Positions 27,101 to 42,100 of a DNA stretch of 64,000 bases are shown in pieces. Numbering within the stretch: the stretch's first letter is position 1; each line of letters starts with the position of its first letter. The position numbers were made by a program, and so were the translations under genes. Location: assembly GCA_903813345.2 (NCBI GenBank), contig CAIIXF020000004.1:9930196-9994195 (forward strand), given 5' to 3'. Source of the DNA: Owenia fusiformis. Taxonomy: Eukaryota > Annelida > Polychaeta > Sabellida > Oweniidae. The notes beneath the pieces are model-generated. The model searched no databases, was not told the origin of the DNA, and saw nothing but the letters and a program-made list of their open reading frames with translations.

Positions 27101-30100
27101 TGATAACACTGTTGTTGAAAAGGGAGTTGCCTCATTAGTGTCACACTAAATGCTTCAATGATCTATTTTTTTTATTAACATCTAGATCATCCCTACCCCC
27201 CCCCCCACACACACACAGTTAGCTGTATTTATGTTAGGGAGACGTGTGTTTTAAACTAAATCTATGAAATCTATGAGTGTGTTTGATGAATTTCCCCACA
27301 TGACTGAAAATGCCTGATGTATTTATCAATAAGTAGAGAAAATAATGTGTTTACAGTAGTGTTGAATTTGATGTTCAAATAATCTAGCCTTTGTCTATAA
27401 AATGGCGGTAAATTAAAATATTTGAAAATATAAGATGAATAACTTTTTTTTAAAACTCACATTTTTCCAAAAAAAATTGTTTTTCAAATCACAAAAACTT
27501 ACAATATTTTTAAATTTTGCATGGTGCCTTAAAATTATCATCCAATGAAATGTCATCACAACCTAGTGTTTCAAGTTTAAAATGTTTGGTTTAGTTTGGT
27601 AGTTCCCAATGTCCCTTATATCTAAGAAGACAACATTTAACCATTGATCATTCTATTTTATGTATGAATAAAATTCCAGTTTTTACATTATACAATATTT
27701 ACATCTCCCATATATGATAATATTTACATGCATACAGTGAAACCTGTATATCATAATGTCCTAATGTGCACTTAAATTTGAAAATTAAATTTCTACCCAC
27801 TATCGAATTCAAAATTCTCTCAAATCATCTGTTCACCGTGATATGTCAAGATTGAGGTATGAAGAACTCACTCTGAATTTTAGAGATCCCTATCCCAACT
27901 GCTTGAACATTAACAGATTGTAAAAATATTTCTAATCTTAATTAATTGTCTTTAGTGTACATTGACATCTTGTTCCTTTACTGTCCATATTGTCATCAAT
28001 TTTGCCATTCATTTTGATGTCAGCAGTACCATTTACAATATAATTACTGTCCATTTTGACATCATCATCACTCCCCACATTGACATCGCTATCAAGATCT
28101 CCTTTGACACCCTCATCACAGTTGACATCACCATTGCAACCCACTAATCCAAAGTCAATCATTTGGGCATTTATACTATAACTTGTGGCATTTACACTAT
28201 AACTTGGATTTGAGTTTGGGATTGGGCCATCTGCATCATAGTGTACGCCAATCTGTTTACGTATTGTGTCCATGAGTTGATGAATGAGAGTTGAATCTTT
28301 ATGAGGAGCACTTGCATTTTGGAGTTCTCCTGAAATGTTATAAATCACAACTGTCTAGTAATCACAATATACAATATAAAGGGTTGTCAAAAAGTAGGTT
28401 GGTAGGTAACTGTGAACATACTTGTGGGCCACCCAGTGACATCATATCTGATTCAGTTGAAAGTTTCAGTTCTTCATTATCAAAGAGAATATGGAATATT
28501 TGAAAAACTGAAAGAATTTTAGCTCATGAATAGATGTACATGTTTAATTTTTTTATTCATGAATTATACGGCAGTGAATATCTTCTCAGAATATGGTTGA
28601 ATTTTTCATTAATCGAGTAGGGTTCTATCCTTTTCATCGTACTTTTCATTTTTCATGGTACGAGAATGTACCCAAGTCCTAGGGAGGAGATATGTTGCAG
28701 ATTTTGTATTTATGTGTCGATATTTTTAACAAACCTTTCAATAGGCTCTCTCTAACAGCGGCTGCCTGATACTGGAATCCTGGTGTGTTAAACCATCGCT
28801 CGATAAATTCTCCCTTTGGCAGTGGGAAGTCTTTCCTTTCTCCATCTTTAACAATGCTTGTAGGGCACCAGAACTTATCCGGAATCTAAAATTTTAACAT
28901 GTATCTAATTTTAACATGTAATCTTATTTAACATGTATCTAATTTTAACAGATTTGAGTTGTTTTGTGGTTTTTATTACATGTTGTTTATGATGGTCAGT
29001 AATGTTTCTTGTTTTCTTGCTGGTCTTAATGCGATAACAGTCCAAATAAAGCTAATTACATCACCTATTGCAAATGTAGATTTGTGCAATACGAGGGTTG
29101 TCCCAGAAGTAATGCACTATATGCTCTAACTTTATCAATAATTGATATTTTTCCATGAAATTTTCAGTAAATGTTCCTTAGAGACATTTTGATGATTCAA
29201 CAAATTTTCATGTTGATTATTAAAACTATATCGATGTTATAATAAAATCAAGTTGGTGAGTCTGGGTAGGGCGGGGCAGGTTATTCAGTCACGTCAAAAG
29301 GAATAAAAAATTGAAAATATGAAATAATTAATCAACAAATACCATTTTGTGTAGCTATAAGAAGTATGCTCAAAAATACATATTAAGATGTTCAATTACC
29401 ATGAGCACATCCTAGATTTAATGGATGTATAATGCACAGTGTCCCATTTCACATTTTCTCTAAATATTGCCCTTTGCATGTTATGTACTTTTGATGCCTG
29501 TCAGGTCAAACAATCTTGGCAATTTCTTCCACTGTGACTTGTGGAGTTTTTGCCTTCCATGCTTGGAGTTGTCATCCAGGGTCAAATCATCTCTTTTAAA
29601 TCTCTTCTGCCACCTCATAAGTGTAGTTCTTTCTGGTATATACTCCTTATATACTTTCTTCATGGTAGCATACGTTTTGTGTGGCTGTGAGTCCAAGTGA
29701 AGTATGAAATTAGGCCACCAAACGCAAGGCCTTCTGTTATCAGGTGAGAATTGCAGCCATTTTTGCAATTTCTTGACTGCGACTGTATTTGAATTTGTGA
29801 CTATTGAAATGTGGTATTATGACATCACAGTGCGTAATGTCATTATTTGTACTTGGTTAACATCATGCTGAATAAATTTAACAATTTCCCAAACATTTTG
29901 ACCATTTAAAAGAAAGAAATATTCATAAAATAACACTTTAGATCTTTTCATAATGAGAAAAATCGGTACCTGCCCCGCCCACCCCTACCCCAATGTTGCT
30001 ATAGCAACCATATTAAGACTTAATACTAATATTTGATGCTGAAACTTCAGGATATAACAGATAAAACTTCAATTGTTATATACACAAAATTTCAGCTAAT

Positions 30101-33100
30101 TTGAAGAATATTAAAGAAAGTTAGAGTATATAAGTGCATTACTTCTGGGACAACCCTCGTACATGTAACTTTCCAAATACATCATTCAACCATGAGAAAA
30201 CAGTATATCGGGACCTTCCTATCACCGTTTGCCTTCTGTTATGGAATGTATCAATTATTTTTCTAGAGCTTGATTGATGAGAAAAGTGGTGTGTTCAAAA
30301 AATTTAATTTTGCAGCTTAGATATATTTCTATTCAATTTCAATTTAATTCATCCATACATTCAATCATCATGTTTACAAATATCAGGCGTTTGTTTTACT
30401 AGAATTTCGGGCTAAATAAATGAAAACAATAGGCAAAAGTAATGGATATCATGAGTTTAACATGGAAAAGTTGAAAAGTCCCAAAAAACAACAGGCAGTT
30501 TTGTGAAAACAACTGGTGAAAATCGCCTGTTGCCTGCTGCTATGAAACCCCTGAATATTATTATTAATAGCAGTTGGCATCATAGGTGTGCTTATATCTG
30601 TACCAATATTTGGATATTTAATTGAATATCCCACTTCCACAAAATATGAGTACTGAAATTAAGATGAAAGACAAGCTGAGACTACCGGATTAACCTACTG
30701 TTTTATGGGGAACTCATTTAAATATGAATAGTACCTGCCACTATTTGATTCATATTTAAATGAGTTAGACATAAAACAAAAGGTCAAGCTGGTAGTCGAC
30801 AGCCGTTATTTGCATTCGCGAATACAAACTAACTTCGACATATAGTATCCCCATGTTGCAACTGCAACAGTATGACCTGCTCAGAGAATAATCAAAGTAT
30901 GGACAAATGACAAATTATTTATCTGCTCATCCGAATATCAGATTTAAAATACATTTAGTTTCGCATCCAGCTTTTGGTTATATATAGTGTTGATATACAT
31001 GTGAAATTGTTTTTGATTTTTACCTCTATTATTCCCTTACTGCCACAGACCATTGCCTTATTTGGCAACCACATTGTGATGTCACATGACAACTGAGCAG
31101 TTCTGTTACCGCTGTAGTGCAGTGTTATGGCAACCTTCTCATCGACACCTGGAATGAAAAATAAGCAATTTTAATGATTCCCTAAAAAATGTGTTCCAAT
31201 TTATCGCTGCAAAAATAATTACACCCCAGTTACACCCCTCAGAAACATGCTGTCATATAAACTTTAATTACACCTCCAATTTTGGAAATTCAGTCCTGAT
31301 ATGAGAAGAATAGGGATTAAACATTGAGAAAATTTGTATAAAAATTCTTAGGAGACATTTTTTCCAATCGATTCTTTTTGAGGTTCAGATATTCACTTTA
31401 TGAGTGTTTTTGATAAAATTCTACAGGCCTATTACCTTCTTCATTAAGAGATCCAGTTGACTCTACTCCTATGGGAGGATCCTCAAATACAAAACAAGCC
31501 AGTTGTAACAGGTAAATTCCTAGATCTAGTAACGAGCCTCCTCCTGTAAATACAAAACAAGTGATTTTACATTACTGTGTATTATTTATAATCCGAGTGG
31601 TTAATTTGCAGAATGGTCAAATTTTATCATTTTCTTAATATTTATTTTCCTAATGACAAGAAACTTCCCATTGGATAACATGATGAAGATATGATTTCCG
31701 ACATTTAATTTTCTGAACCTGGCAAAAATAATTAATTAATTTGCAATTGGCAAATTGAATGATAAGCCAAAGTTACCACTTGTATATTGTATACAAATAG
31801 TGCGAGTGACTGCCATTGTGAAAAATAATGCAAACTATTTTTTCTGATGGAATATCCTGTCCACTCACATATGGGAACATTATTTGCTAAGAAGAGCTAA
31901 ATAAACAAGTTATGAGAGCTTAATACATTGAGACAAGTATTTAGACCAGGTTTTTAACTATTGGGAATCTGTAATGAACACAGAGTAAATGCACAATCGT
32001 CAAAATTATGAGTAACAATGCAGTTTCATTTCCAGAATTGTACATTAAGCTCTTCTCTCAATATAAAAGTTGACTCTCAACTTATAGCAACTCCTAATAC
32101 AATCATGAATGATTTCCTTCTTGCCTAGATTATTGATGTCAAAAATAAGCAATAACGTACACATATTTTCTGAAAAAGCCCTGATAATTCTTTAAGATAC
32201 TTGAAATTAGCTCATTATGTTTTATGCAGGGTTCCCACTAGGCTTTTAGCCTCCAGAGATTCTCCAGAGTCTAATGTCTTAAAACCCTCTTGCTACAGAG
32301 TCTTATAGCTTTTCCGGAGTCTAAAGTGTTTTTCCGGTGTCTAATTTGACATTTTTGTCACACTATTTGCGGTAAAACTCTTGAGAAAATACATAAAACT
32401 GGATACAAACAAGGAATAGGAAGTCAGAAACCTTTTATAGAAATAAATATTGGGATTAAAATTAGCAAGATAATCTAAAGAAGTATGTTGAAAAGTATAC
32501 TAATAAGATATCTCTGATCTCACATTGGGGAGAAGTAGTCGCGATACCACGAAAAAAAAGTAGTCACAATACCGCAAAAAATCCGGGGTCTAAAGATTTC
32601 TTGGTGAGAACCCAGTTATGGCTGTAAAATTGTCTCTGTAAAATTTAAATCAATATACGTAGCTTCAAATTTATTAATTTTGATATTAATTCTTACCTAA
32701 TTCTTTTTTGACAAGCCTTGGAACGCCCGTAATGGGAGACCCGAGGGTAGCATGTAGGTAGCGTACAGTACCTAGACTTTGTGTATCAAGCTCATGTCTC
32801 AACTGTCTATAAACAGGAAAGAACCTACTCCATAACCCCTAAAAACAATATGAATTCATTTTATACAAAAATAACTTTTTGTTCCAGAAAGTGTTACGAA
32901 ATACTTCACAAAAAAACTAAATGCAAATTGAATTCAGGGTCAGGATCGTAAAGGGTTACATTTAGCTTCCTGGATAAAAACAATATGGCGATTCCAGGCA
33001 TGTCTACTGGATCGGTCATTTTTATTGAAGAAATTGGGAGAGTTTTATAAATTCCAGTCAACTGAAATCGTATTGAAGATAAAATAATGTGGGATCTAAC

Positions 33101-36100
33101 GTTCAGTTGACTAAACGATATGCGTTACGCTAATTAGATAGGCAGGAATTAGACTAAAGGATGGATATTACTTCATTTGGACTTAACTTTAACTACAGTT
33201 TTCTTGAAAAAGTGTCTAAGAAAATATTTCTGTAATTTTTTTCCTCGTGCCTGGCTGCGCCCATGAAAGCAGGAATCTTTAGTAAAAAATTATCTCGTGA
33301 ACCCCTCCTCCCTTGCTCGCTCTTTTGAGTATAAAGTGTTATAAACACACATTGATCTAAGTACGCAACTTCACCGTACAATATACCCACATATCTATAC
33401 ACTATTAGAATATTGTATAGACTTAATAAAGTAATTATAAATACCTCCATGAAAAATAATTTCTTTTTATCAGCTAAACGGATCATTTCATCAAGTTGTG
33501 CAGAATTCATGGCAGCTGGTTTTTCACACAGTACATGTTTACCATGCATCAGGAACAATGTTGTTAGTTTATAGTGTTCTGTATGAATGGCCCCTATATA
33601 CACAACCTCTGAAAATAACAGAATATTAAATATATGGTGTCAGTAAAGTCTCTTTACACTTAATGCAGACTTGTATTGCAATAGTAAAGATACTATGGAC
33701 ACCCTGTATATCATATATAAATTTTACTTTTTAAAAAATTCCAGGTGAGGGAGTTCACTTTTGACAACTTTACCCTAAAATTGGCCAAAACCGCCTCGAA
33801 AAGTGCTCAGAATGGTGAAAAAGTGCATGATTTTGAAAGGATATTTGGCCAGGTGGGGTTCACTGAAACCTCTGAACCCCCCCCCCCCTCCTGGCTACAG
33901 GCATAATAATTATGTGTAGTTTAAATCTAATCCATAACTTACCAACATTGCTATCGTCTGCGAGTTGCTGATATGACCCATATGCTTTTGTGTTGTCAAG
34001 TTTGTAATTTTTTACAAACTGCTTGGCCTTTGTAAGCTCCCTAGATGCAACAGCTATAATCTAGAAAGAATGAATTGAGGCTTTTCTATAAAGCTTTGAA
34101 ATCTCGTTAAAAGAGATCTGCATTTTTAACCACTAAAGGCTAACATTTTCTTCTATTTGATGGCATATTTGAATTCTGTGTACTTTTCTATCAAAACAAC
34201 TTTGATGTGACTGTTATTTTTATTCAATTTTAGAGATTTTCAAGTTTTCTAAAAAGGGTCGGGCTAAATCCCCATTGACACAATGTTGAAAAACCTTTAA
34301 AAGTTCATTTACTTTTATAAGGATCACAATTTTAATGTGTAATCACAATCCCAATGTCAATAATATCATTTGCAATAGTGTTTTTAGTTGATTTAAATGG
34401 AATTATTTGTTAAATCAAGAAATTAAGTGACTCTTGCTATTAAGTTGCCATGTTATTTAGCCCTACCAATACCCATGATGCCATCTATTTTTCCATATTC
34501 CGGATTTTCCCGCATATACGCCCCCCTAAATTTAGGCCCATTGGCCAAAAATCGAATGTAGTACGCTTATACGCCCATGGGCCTATAAAAATGACTATTT
34601 ATTGATTTTTTCAATAAATTCAAGAGTATTTTGTCACTGGCAGATCGTTCTGATATAATTTTGTTTCAACATTAATTTCAACGCTGTGCCGTAAGTGGCA
34701 GTGGTGGATCGTTCTGTTGTTACTTTGTTTCAACATTAAGTCCAAGGTTGTAGGTGACATTTCCTTTATAATTCTTACAAAACATGCGGTAGGACTACAA
34801 CAGTAGGTACGGTAGTCTTTGAGGAACCATTGTATTCATCAGGTCTTCTCACCTTTACGCCCACTGGGCCAAAAATCGAAAGTAGTACATGGGCGAAAAA
34901 TAAGAGGTAAAATAACAGACGAAATTACCCCTTCTTTCAGTTATACGCCCAGGGCTTATATGCGAGAAAATCCGGTATATGGAAAATGGGCAGCATTTTT
35001 GTACATGCTGTTTTTCACCGTGGTTGGAAATACCACTGTGTAATACAAATAAATTACACAACTGGGTCAAATTCACTTGCACCGCAGTCATTGGAAATAT
35101 GGCCTAGGTTTTCTATTCAAGATGCCAAATGAATATACTGGAGTGTAGAGCAAAGAAGTATTATAATTTTAGTGTGTAACTGTACTTAGTTGCTTTACAT
35201 ATATGTATTCATCTGAAATTAAAAAGGAATGGTCTTGGAATTAAGCCCCTTTATATCCCCTCGCTTCATGCTATTCTCTCTGTATTATACATAAAAATGT
35301 TCAATCCACACATCAAAAAATGTTTTAGAGGATAGAATACCAAATGCCTTAAATGAATATAAAAAATAGAGATCAAATGGTAGCATTAACTCATTGCTGG
35401 CCAAATATATTTTTGAGGTTTTCTGCTGGTGATTGGCCATTTGATAAAAAATTGATCAAATTGCCATATTTTCATATTAGCATTTTAATGGACTGTATCA
35501 ACACCGTCTTTGCTATGTCGAATACCATCGTGAAGAGCAATGACAATTAATTTCAATTGCATCACTTATGTTGCCTCCTGTTTTTTTTTTATTTGAGCCA
35601 GGCCACAGGAAAAGAGGTCTTATCACAGATTTTTTCAATATTCTGATTTTTTGTTTATCTAAAAAGCACTAAGAGACCTTTCAAATGAGCCATGGCTTGT
35701 GTCCTAACATTTTTTCCTTGCATATAGAGACCGAAAAGTCGGATTTGAATTTAGCACATTTTCCTTTTAATCTTGGGCACACTTTTGGCTCTCTAGCACA
35801 ATTTTTATTTTTGTGATAAGACCGGTTTTCCTATGGCCAGGCTCATTTAATATTTGTAACATTATGATTGATTGTATGAATAAATTGAAATTGAAATTGG
35901 ATTCAATTAAAATAAAATGAAACATTTTCTCACCTTATGCTCCTCACTCGGAAGTAAATTCACCGCCACAGAAAAATCTCGACTAACTTTCCCCGCACTA
36001 CAAATTCCCCACTTTGTTGCCATGTTAAATGTTAATATAGTACTCCAAATCCAGATGCAGTCTGCTCTGTTTAAGATATTTATGGATTGTTAACTGTTGA

Positions 36101-39100
36101 CCAATTCTTAAACCAGTCAATCGACTGTTATAGAGATGCAGATGTTTTAATCAACCGTTGATATTTTGCCAGAGGTTTATCATACTTTGGACATACAGTA
36201 TATTAACCTCTAATTAACATTATTTCCATTTAGTTAGAGGACGAACCAATTAAACATTAATATTTTTAAATTAAGTTTTTTGTGACTCTTAGTAGGATCA
36301 CTGTATGCTTTCAGGTCAGTCTGAAGCTGGGAAGTTTTATTGAATCTATTAACAAAGGCCTATATGGGTTTAGTGATTATGTTAATTGATTGAAATTAAT
36401 AAGCATAGTTTTAATAATTAGAAATTAATAAGCAAATCTCAGCAATATAATTAAAAACTGAAATAGCATGGAATTGATTAAAAATGTTATAACATGAATA
36501 TAATATCCCCTGGGCAGGGCCGTAGCCAAGATCAAGATTTTGTCGAGGCAAGATTTCAGCCAAAATGTTTTAAAAGAAAATGAACAATTTGGTCCACTCT
36601 CACCCTCTGTCCAACAGGCCTGCCAAAACCACGCCTTAAGGACACCTTATGAGTATACCAAATGTGGGCCTCAGAAAGTATACCAAAACTGTGTCTCTCA
36701 ATAGGCTGGGTGTAGCCAGGATTTGGTTTCTACTCTTAGCTAAAGGACCACAGAAGTTATGGCAACAGATTTCAGACAGTCATATATTGGATTGTGGCTA
36801 TTTTCCTAGGATATGAACAGGTGCATATATTATGTCAATGCATTATCTCCAGGAAAAATGCTCATGGATATGATAAAATAATTTGAACTTTGAGACAGAA
36901 AAAATGCCTATTTTCAAAATAGCCGACATTTTTGTCTTGCGAAATTCACTTTTGGCCCATTTCCTAGCTTTACAAATAATTTCAGGTGTCCTGCATTGTA
37001 AAAAGCCATGTCACTTTAAAGAGTATTTGTATGAATTAACATTGTTACAAAAAATCAGCAAAAAATTATATTTGTTTTTTCTGCCATTTTAGCCATCATT
37101 CACTTTTGAGCACCATGTGAGCCCAGTACCAAAGGCACTATTTATTCCAATGCTTGAGGCTTCTATTTATTTCAATGCTTGATGTATCAATATGCTGCGT
37201 TTTGAAATAGGGTAAACTTCTAAAAGGAAAAGTTCATTTATTTATTGGTTTAAAAGATCAATTTTGGATGACCAAAATTAGAAATGACAAGAACAAATGT
37301 GCCAACTGCAAACCTTACTAAAAGTAGATAAAAACAAATTTAAAACAAACTTAATAATAAAAAACAAATTGCAAACCTGACTGAGACTAAAAACAAATAT
37401 GCAAACTGCAAACCTGACTGATAATAATTGAAAACAAATATGCAAACTGCAAACTGATAACAATTAAAGTAAATATGCAAACTACATTCTTAAAATGCCA
37501 GTAATATGAATAACAACTCAATCTGTCATCATCTTTCTCCATCAAGCTTAGGACCTGTCCTCACCTTGATATTCATCAACTTATTATTTATTTGCTAAAT
37601 AAACAAAACCCCAGCTTGTTCACCCTCTCAGATATATTTATCAATGGTGTCTCGAATTTCTCATTTGAACCTAAGGGATAGAACATGGACCTAGTGAACA
37701 TCAATTAAATGTCAGCATGAATGCATGTATATCATATGCATATTTAATGTATATTATTACTCAACTCAGGGTAGCTAGAGGCAATTTTTACATTCAGGTC
37801 TTATGCAGGGGCGGATCCAGGAACCAACAAGGGGGGGGGCCCAAATTACAGGTCAGAGAAAAAACATCCGCGCTTGCGCGGCAAAAAATTTTGGGCCCCT
37901 AAAATCCAAAAGTGGGCCCAAATTTTGAAATTTTGAGGCCCATTTTCTTCAAAATTTGGCCTGAAATTAACAAATAAGGCCTTAAAAGGCCCAGTAATGA
38001 CCAAAAAGGCCCACTTTTTGGGGCCTGAAGGCCTTGTTTGGCCCAAAAATTTTTTTGGGCCCAGTTTTTTTTTCTGGGCCCACCCAAGGGGGGGGGGGCC
38101 CGGGCCCCTGGGCCCCCCCCCCCTAATCCGCCAGTGTTATGTAACATATTAAATGGGGTAATATAGTAGCCGGGACAGAGAAAGTCATCCATCTCTATTT
38201 TTGTTTTATAATTTAAACTTTAATATATGTTTTGATTTTTATTATTTTCAAGCATCTTTCTTTTGGTCTTTCAGGTTTTTTGGTTATTTGTTATCAAGTT
38301 TTGATAGAAAGCCATTGGGGAGTTGAAAAGACAATTCATGGACTTTTGTTACACCAAACAGAAAGCATTGTTCCATGAATTCTCCCTTTCATTTATTTAA
38401 TAAAGCATTACAATTTTTTATTTATTTCAAATCATACTCAAGTTATAGTGAAATGAAATTCTTAGGTGGAATTCTTCAAAAAATATTGGACAGTCTCCTG
38501 ACCAATATTGAAATAAATATTGGACAATTTTCAAAAAGGCCAGATATGGCCAAATTACCAGCACCTTAGAACCAATCAGATTTCTAGACAAGGTGTAAAA
38601 TAAATATATTGATATATAATATATATAGAGTTACTTGAATGTTCATCATATACATTCAGTTGAGAATATATTCATGATTATTCAATGTCATTTCGCTGAG
38701 GTATTCAATTGATCTCATTTAACACATGGATCAATTATAAACTTGTACTGTCCATGACAGGATCCTCTTTTAATTGTCCTGTTTTTCCATTCAATACATT
38801 TGTTCCAGCACTGCAATTCAATGAAGACTGACCGCTCTTATTCCCTCTCATACATTTACTTTTTATCTCATTCAAGACAACCTTAGTACATACACTAGAG
38901 ATAAAAATGAAAACACCCTGGCTTGCATTTAATACAATGAACACATAAACAATGGCCTCGTGTACAAAAGGTGCAATGAATCCAAAGATCCATGTGAAGC
39001 CCATAATGATAAAGAGTTTGATATAGACATCAAAATGAAAGTTATTTCTATTGGAGACCATTGCTGTTTGCCTCCATGCTGATTTTAGTGAGGACACGGT

Positions 39101-42100
39101 TAATATGTACATAATTGTATTGAACACAATCATAACTCCTAAAGGACAGGCAAAGAACAATAATGTAGCATATGGATTACTCATTTGACATGTTTGGACT
39201 TCTGAGTTTAAGTTTTCCCCATTCTCCAACTTTGATGTACTTGGCACTGAGTTTGTCGTATCAAAATCTGAGTTTGGTATGCCAGTTACTGAGTTACCAT
39301 AAAAAGGCTTGAACCTTGTGTCAACTGAAACGTGATCCAATGTAACTGCCACAGATATTACAATTACAGGTAGGAACATTGATATAAACACATAGAGAAG
39401 AATTCTTTTCCATCCTTTTGAGTTATGAAGAGTTGACCTGAATGTCAGGTACATTTCCAGTGCAATGATTCCCATCCATGTGAAAGATACCAAAAAGAAG
39501 AAGTGAATCAGGATCCCGATAGCTTCACAAAGGCTTGGTATATCAGTCACAAATGGGCCAATCAAGTACAAAATATTGGAAACACATAATGAGGATACAA
39601 AACAAAACTGAATTTTACCAGCAAATGAGTGAAAGATGCTGACAAATGCTTGGGAGATGAGACGAAGCAACATGCATATGATTGAGAGTGTCAAACATAT
39701 TATAGTGACCAGACCCATTATTTCCATAGACTGAAGGCCAACCTTTTTGACTCGATTGTCTGTTTGATTCAGGAATGTGCCATTCAACCAATCGTAACAT
39801 GTTACCAAATTGACAACATCTATGCAAATGGTCAATGTGTCAAAGTCGGAGTCTTCATCACTTGTTGAAAAAAATTCGTCCTTCATAAAGTTCATCATAG
39901 CATCCACAGTGTCGTTGTGAAATTGGTGCATTGTTAAGTTCCTTGAAATTGGCAGTTTCACGTTGATCTTAGCAACAAACAGTCCCTTCAATCTTTTACT
40001 ATCTGTATCATAGTCTTTTGAGAAGCTATATGATATCTTATCTACAAATCTTTTGTTGAGTGTTTTTGAAACATCTAACCTGTCAAAAACAAATGACAAA
40101 TCAGAGACAAATTCACTACTGATGTCCATAACAGAATATACTTCTCCAGGAATACTGTATTCGAATGTTGCAGTAACAGGTTTAATGTCATACATCAATA
40201 CACATGTGTCATTTTGTAATTCATATCCAGCAATACATGCATCGTTACAGTTGCTAAGATTTTCACATCGGAATGATCTCCTTTTACCATTGATATTAAA
40301 TTCAACTAAGAGCTCTCTGTCTGGGTTGATATTCATCACTAAGGAAAAAGAAAACCTTTCTAATATCGGGTTATAATGACCATTTGTCTTCGAGCTGCAG
40401 TGTTTATTGGCAAACACATCCCCTGGCCAATCATTTGCACATATAGCACAGTACTCATTTTTGTATATGTAATTTGTGGCATACATCTGTACAGGATTAG
40501 TTTCACATAGTGTTTGTACAGTTTCATTGAATTCACAGTCTGGGTGGCAGGTTGATTCATACATCCAACACTGATGCCCCATTTGATCAAACACTAAAGT
40601 GCAAGTTTTAGTATATAAAGCTTGCTGTAGCTTTTCCATGTTGTTAAAGTTGAGTGGAAAAGGACATGTAAATTCAGTAGGCATCTGAAGCTCACCATTT
40701 GTGAAATTGTTACATTTTGCACAGTAGTCATTCAAGTAATACAGACCAGTGTTATTGTCAAATACTGGCATATAACCTTCAAGAAGATCCAAGCCATGTG
40801 GGTTACATTGTTTGTTACTTGAATCTGGACATGTTGTTATCATCTTTACAGGCACATTGTGTTTCATTTTTGTACAATCCCATTGGATTTGTTGGTCTTG
40901 GACCGATTCCATGATCCTATGTGAGTGTTCCGCCATAACAGGGCAAATCTGTGTAAAGTCAGAGCAGCAATCATTATTCACCAAACAATATACATCACAT
41001 GCACAATGTCGATCTGGACTTGTTTTATTACCACAGTTACCATGACAACTGTAGAGTTGAGGCATGTATGTTGTACAGTCCTTTACCTCGTCCAAAGCTG
41101 TCTGAAGTGTCTCCTGATTCTCACACGGTCTTGCATATGAAGGTGTTGATGTCTTGTCATTGTTATGTTCTGTTGTCACACTGAGTATTGACTGTGAAGT
41201 CTCCTCATTGTTATGTTCTGTTGTCATATTGAGTATTGACTGTGAAGTCTCCTCATTGTTATGTTCTGTTGTCACATTGAGTATTGACTGTGAAGTGTAT
41301 TCGTAGTCGTGTCCAGTTGTCACATTAAGCCTTGATTTCATGTCATTTCTTATCGACAAATCTGTTGCATTCCATGAATCAGTAACATCAATTTTTCCTG
41401 TCGTGTTGTGTTCACTTGCTACATCAAATGTAGATTGTGTTGCTTTAATATGTTCTGTTGTTATTTCACTTGTAATATTAAAATCTGTTGCTTTATGGTT
41501 TCCCTTTGAGATTTTTGTATTGTTACCAACTTGTCTGGTGTCTCCACAAAACAAAAGTAGAACCAGAAACATGAAAATGTTCAGGGATATTCTCAGTTGT
41601 ACAATGTTTTTCATCTTAACGGTTAATTGTAGTATTTATAAATGTGCATCCAACTCGGATCCTATAGTCATTCACCTTAAATGTTTTATGATATATTTTG
41701 ACTCTATCGATTACCTTTGACTTCCTTCACAGTTCCATTTACTTCATAATTTCATCACAAATGATAGTGTCCAACCTCTCCTTGGTAACCAACCTTTCCT
41801 TGGTAACCAACCTCTCCTTGGTAACACTCTGCAACATTCATCTTATCAAATATAATATTACTCTAACTCCTGGATCCCCATTTTATCTTTCAGTTGTTCA
41901 CCTGCACTTCCAGTTATGATGTGTTGTGTTTTTCTTTGATTGTATATATTAACTTAGATAAAATCAGTATTGCTCTTGTAATAGTTCTAAAATCAACAAC
42001 TTAGCCATTAATATCATTCACTATTCCTGCATATATGAATTTATATTCCCGTTAAATGTTGTTTTTATGAGCAATTTTTTATCATATTTATATTGTTTTT

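Larger units (their letters stand above)
36024..38734. other. Spacer between dehydrogenase and receptor genes
   Basis: Holds the dehydrogenase 5' flank, dispersed repeat copy 2, a short tandem repeat and a hAT-like element. No further gene seen. Confidence 0.45.

Noticed and set aside
27962-28147. Short + strand reading frame rich in Ile/Asp/Thr
   Set aside because: It is antisense to the repetitive last exon of the dehydrogenase and mirrors its GAT/GTC composition.
29481-29768. Functional transposase gene
   Set aside because: Only the DNA-binding half remains and the element is shortened, so it is called a pseudogene.
33193-33603. 136-codon frame as a complete small dehydrogenase
   Set aside because: Only 33445-33608 is coding (exon 3 of eight). 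The rest is intron after the GTATTT donor, and the apparent start codon is an internal GTG.
41340-41720. 126-codon + strand frame opposite the receptor start
   Set aside because: Antisense shadow of the receptor N-terminal coding sequence and promoter; no splice signals or recognisable domain.
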